This document shows positions 33,698 to 33,762 of a stretch of DNA of 33,762 bases, piece after piece. Positions within the stretch are counted from its first letter, which is position 1, and the number at the start of each line of letters is the position of its first letter. The notes below the pieces were generated by a model, which saw only the letters and a list, made by a program, of their open reading frames with translations, was not told the origin of the DNA and did no database searches. Source of the stretch: Methylococcus sp. (GTDB taxonomy: Bacteria > Pseudomonadota > Gammaproteobacteria > Methylococcales > Methylococcaceae); NCBI GenBank assembly GCA_007280285.1, contig QYQA01000050.1, forward strand, positions 1-33,762. The letters run 5' to 3'. A program made the translations under genes and the position numbers.

Positions 33698-33762
33698 GGT
33701 GAAGCCGCGGCCCTCCTCGTGGTGTCCGTTGACACTCTACGGAAGTGGGAAAAGTCCGGGGA
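33674..33762 (+). CDS. MerR-like HTH protein, probable IS607-type recombinase (partial)
   Basis: Only 29 complete codons from ATG 33674 to the window edge. RLTKIGEAAALLVVSVDTL followed by RKWEKSG is a MerR-type helix-turn-helix. The TLRKWEKSG form is usual for the N-terminal DNA-binding domain of IS607 TnpA serine recombinases, whereas MerR regulators more often show TLRYYE. If so, a serine recombinase domain and a TnpB gene should follow outside the window. A stand-alone regulator or excisionase remains possible. Confidence 0.6.
   Translation, partial: MEKRLTKIGEAAALLVVSVDTLRKWEKSG

Noticed and set aside
1-33762. CRISPR arrays, tRNA or rRNA genes, prophage
   Set aside because: No regularly spaced repeats, no cloverleaf or rRNA-like sequence and no phage genes were seen by eye on either strand.

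Overview
The window looks like a chromosomal segment of a gammaproteobacterium. The main reasons are a full-length RapA (HepA), UbiG, a separate PurE/PurK pair, E. coli-type two-subunit PntA/PntB, diheme cytochrome c peroxidase and a short RlpA. I cannot name the genus. Gene density is high, most genes are housekeeping, and I found no tRNA, rRNA, CRISPR array or prophage. Mobile-element traces are limited to a TnpB fossil at about 5.9-6.05 kb and the first codons of a probable IS607-type recombinase at the right edge.

Layout. 1-8.5 kb, mostly minus strand: ppdK (3' end cut by the window), rapA, a TnpB remnant, kup and a small rlpA. Both kup and rlpA follow intergenic stretches rich in inverted repeats. 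8.5-13.4 kb, plus strand: 540 bp without a convincing gene but with a strongly structured block, then manC, a phosphohexomutase and corA, probably one transcript; the first two form a GDP-mannose supply module. 13.4-17.9 kb: cinA coupled to an AEC-type transporter gene carrying two compensating frameshifts, divergent pyrF, a broken small secreted-protein gene, a GNAT acetyltransferase, ssb and a tiny lipoprotein. 17.9-20.9 kb: pntA-pntB with a clear terminator.

21-26 kb, plus strand: a four-gene GldA/GldF/GldG/DUF4340-type ABC module of unknown substrate, followed by mutM, which overlaps the convergent purK end. 26-28.5 kb: purE-purK (minus) and divergent ubiG. 28.5-31 kb: an SRPBCC protein (minus) divergent from a DCC thiol-disulfide oxidoreductase overlapping a DNA photolyase. 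31-33.8 kb: a lipoprotein and a WbuC-type cupin (minus), an orphan plus-strand terminator, a diheme cytochrome c peroxidase with a recognisable promoter, a 15-bp perfect hairpin, and the start of the HTH recombinase gene.

Metabolic reading: PPDK and transhydrogenase handle PEP and NADPH balance, Kup and CorA import K+ and Mg2+, and photolyase, MutM, SSB and RapA serve nucleic-acid maintenance. I did not see one self-evident new multigene system. The best candidates for something undescribed are the multi-hairpin element with a closing stem at 8622-8769 upstream of rlpA, the orphan terminator implying a small RNA near 32.3 kb, and the Gld-like ABC module. All structural claims are from reading by eye; no folding or database search was run.
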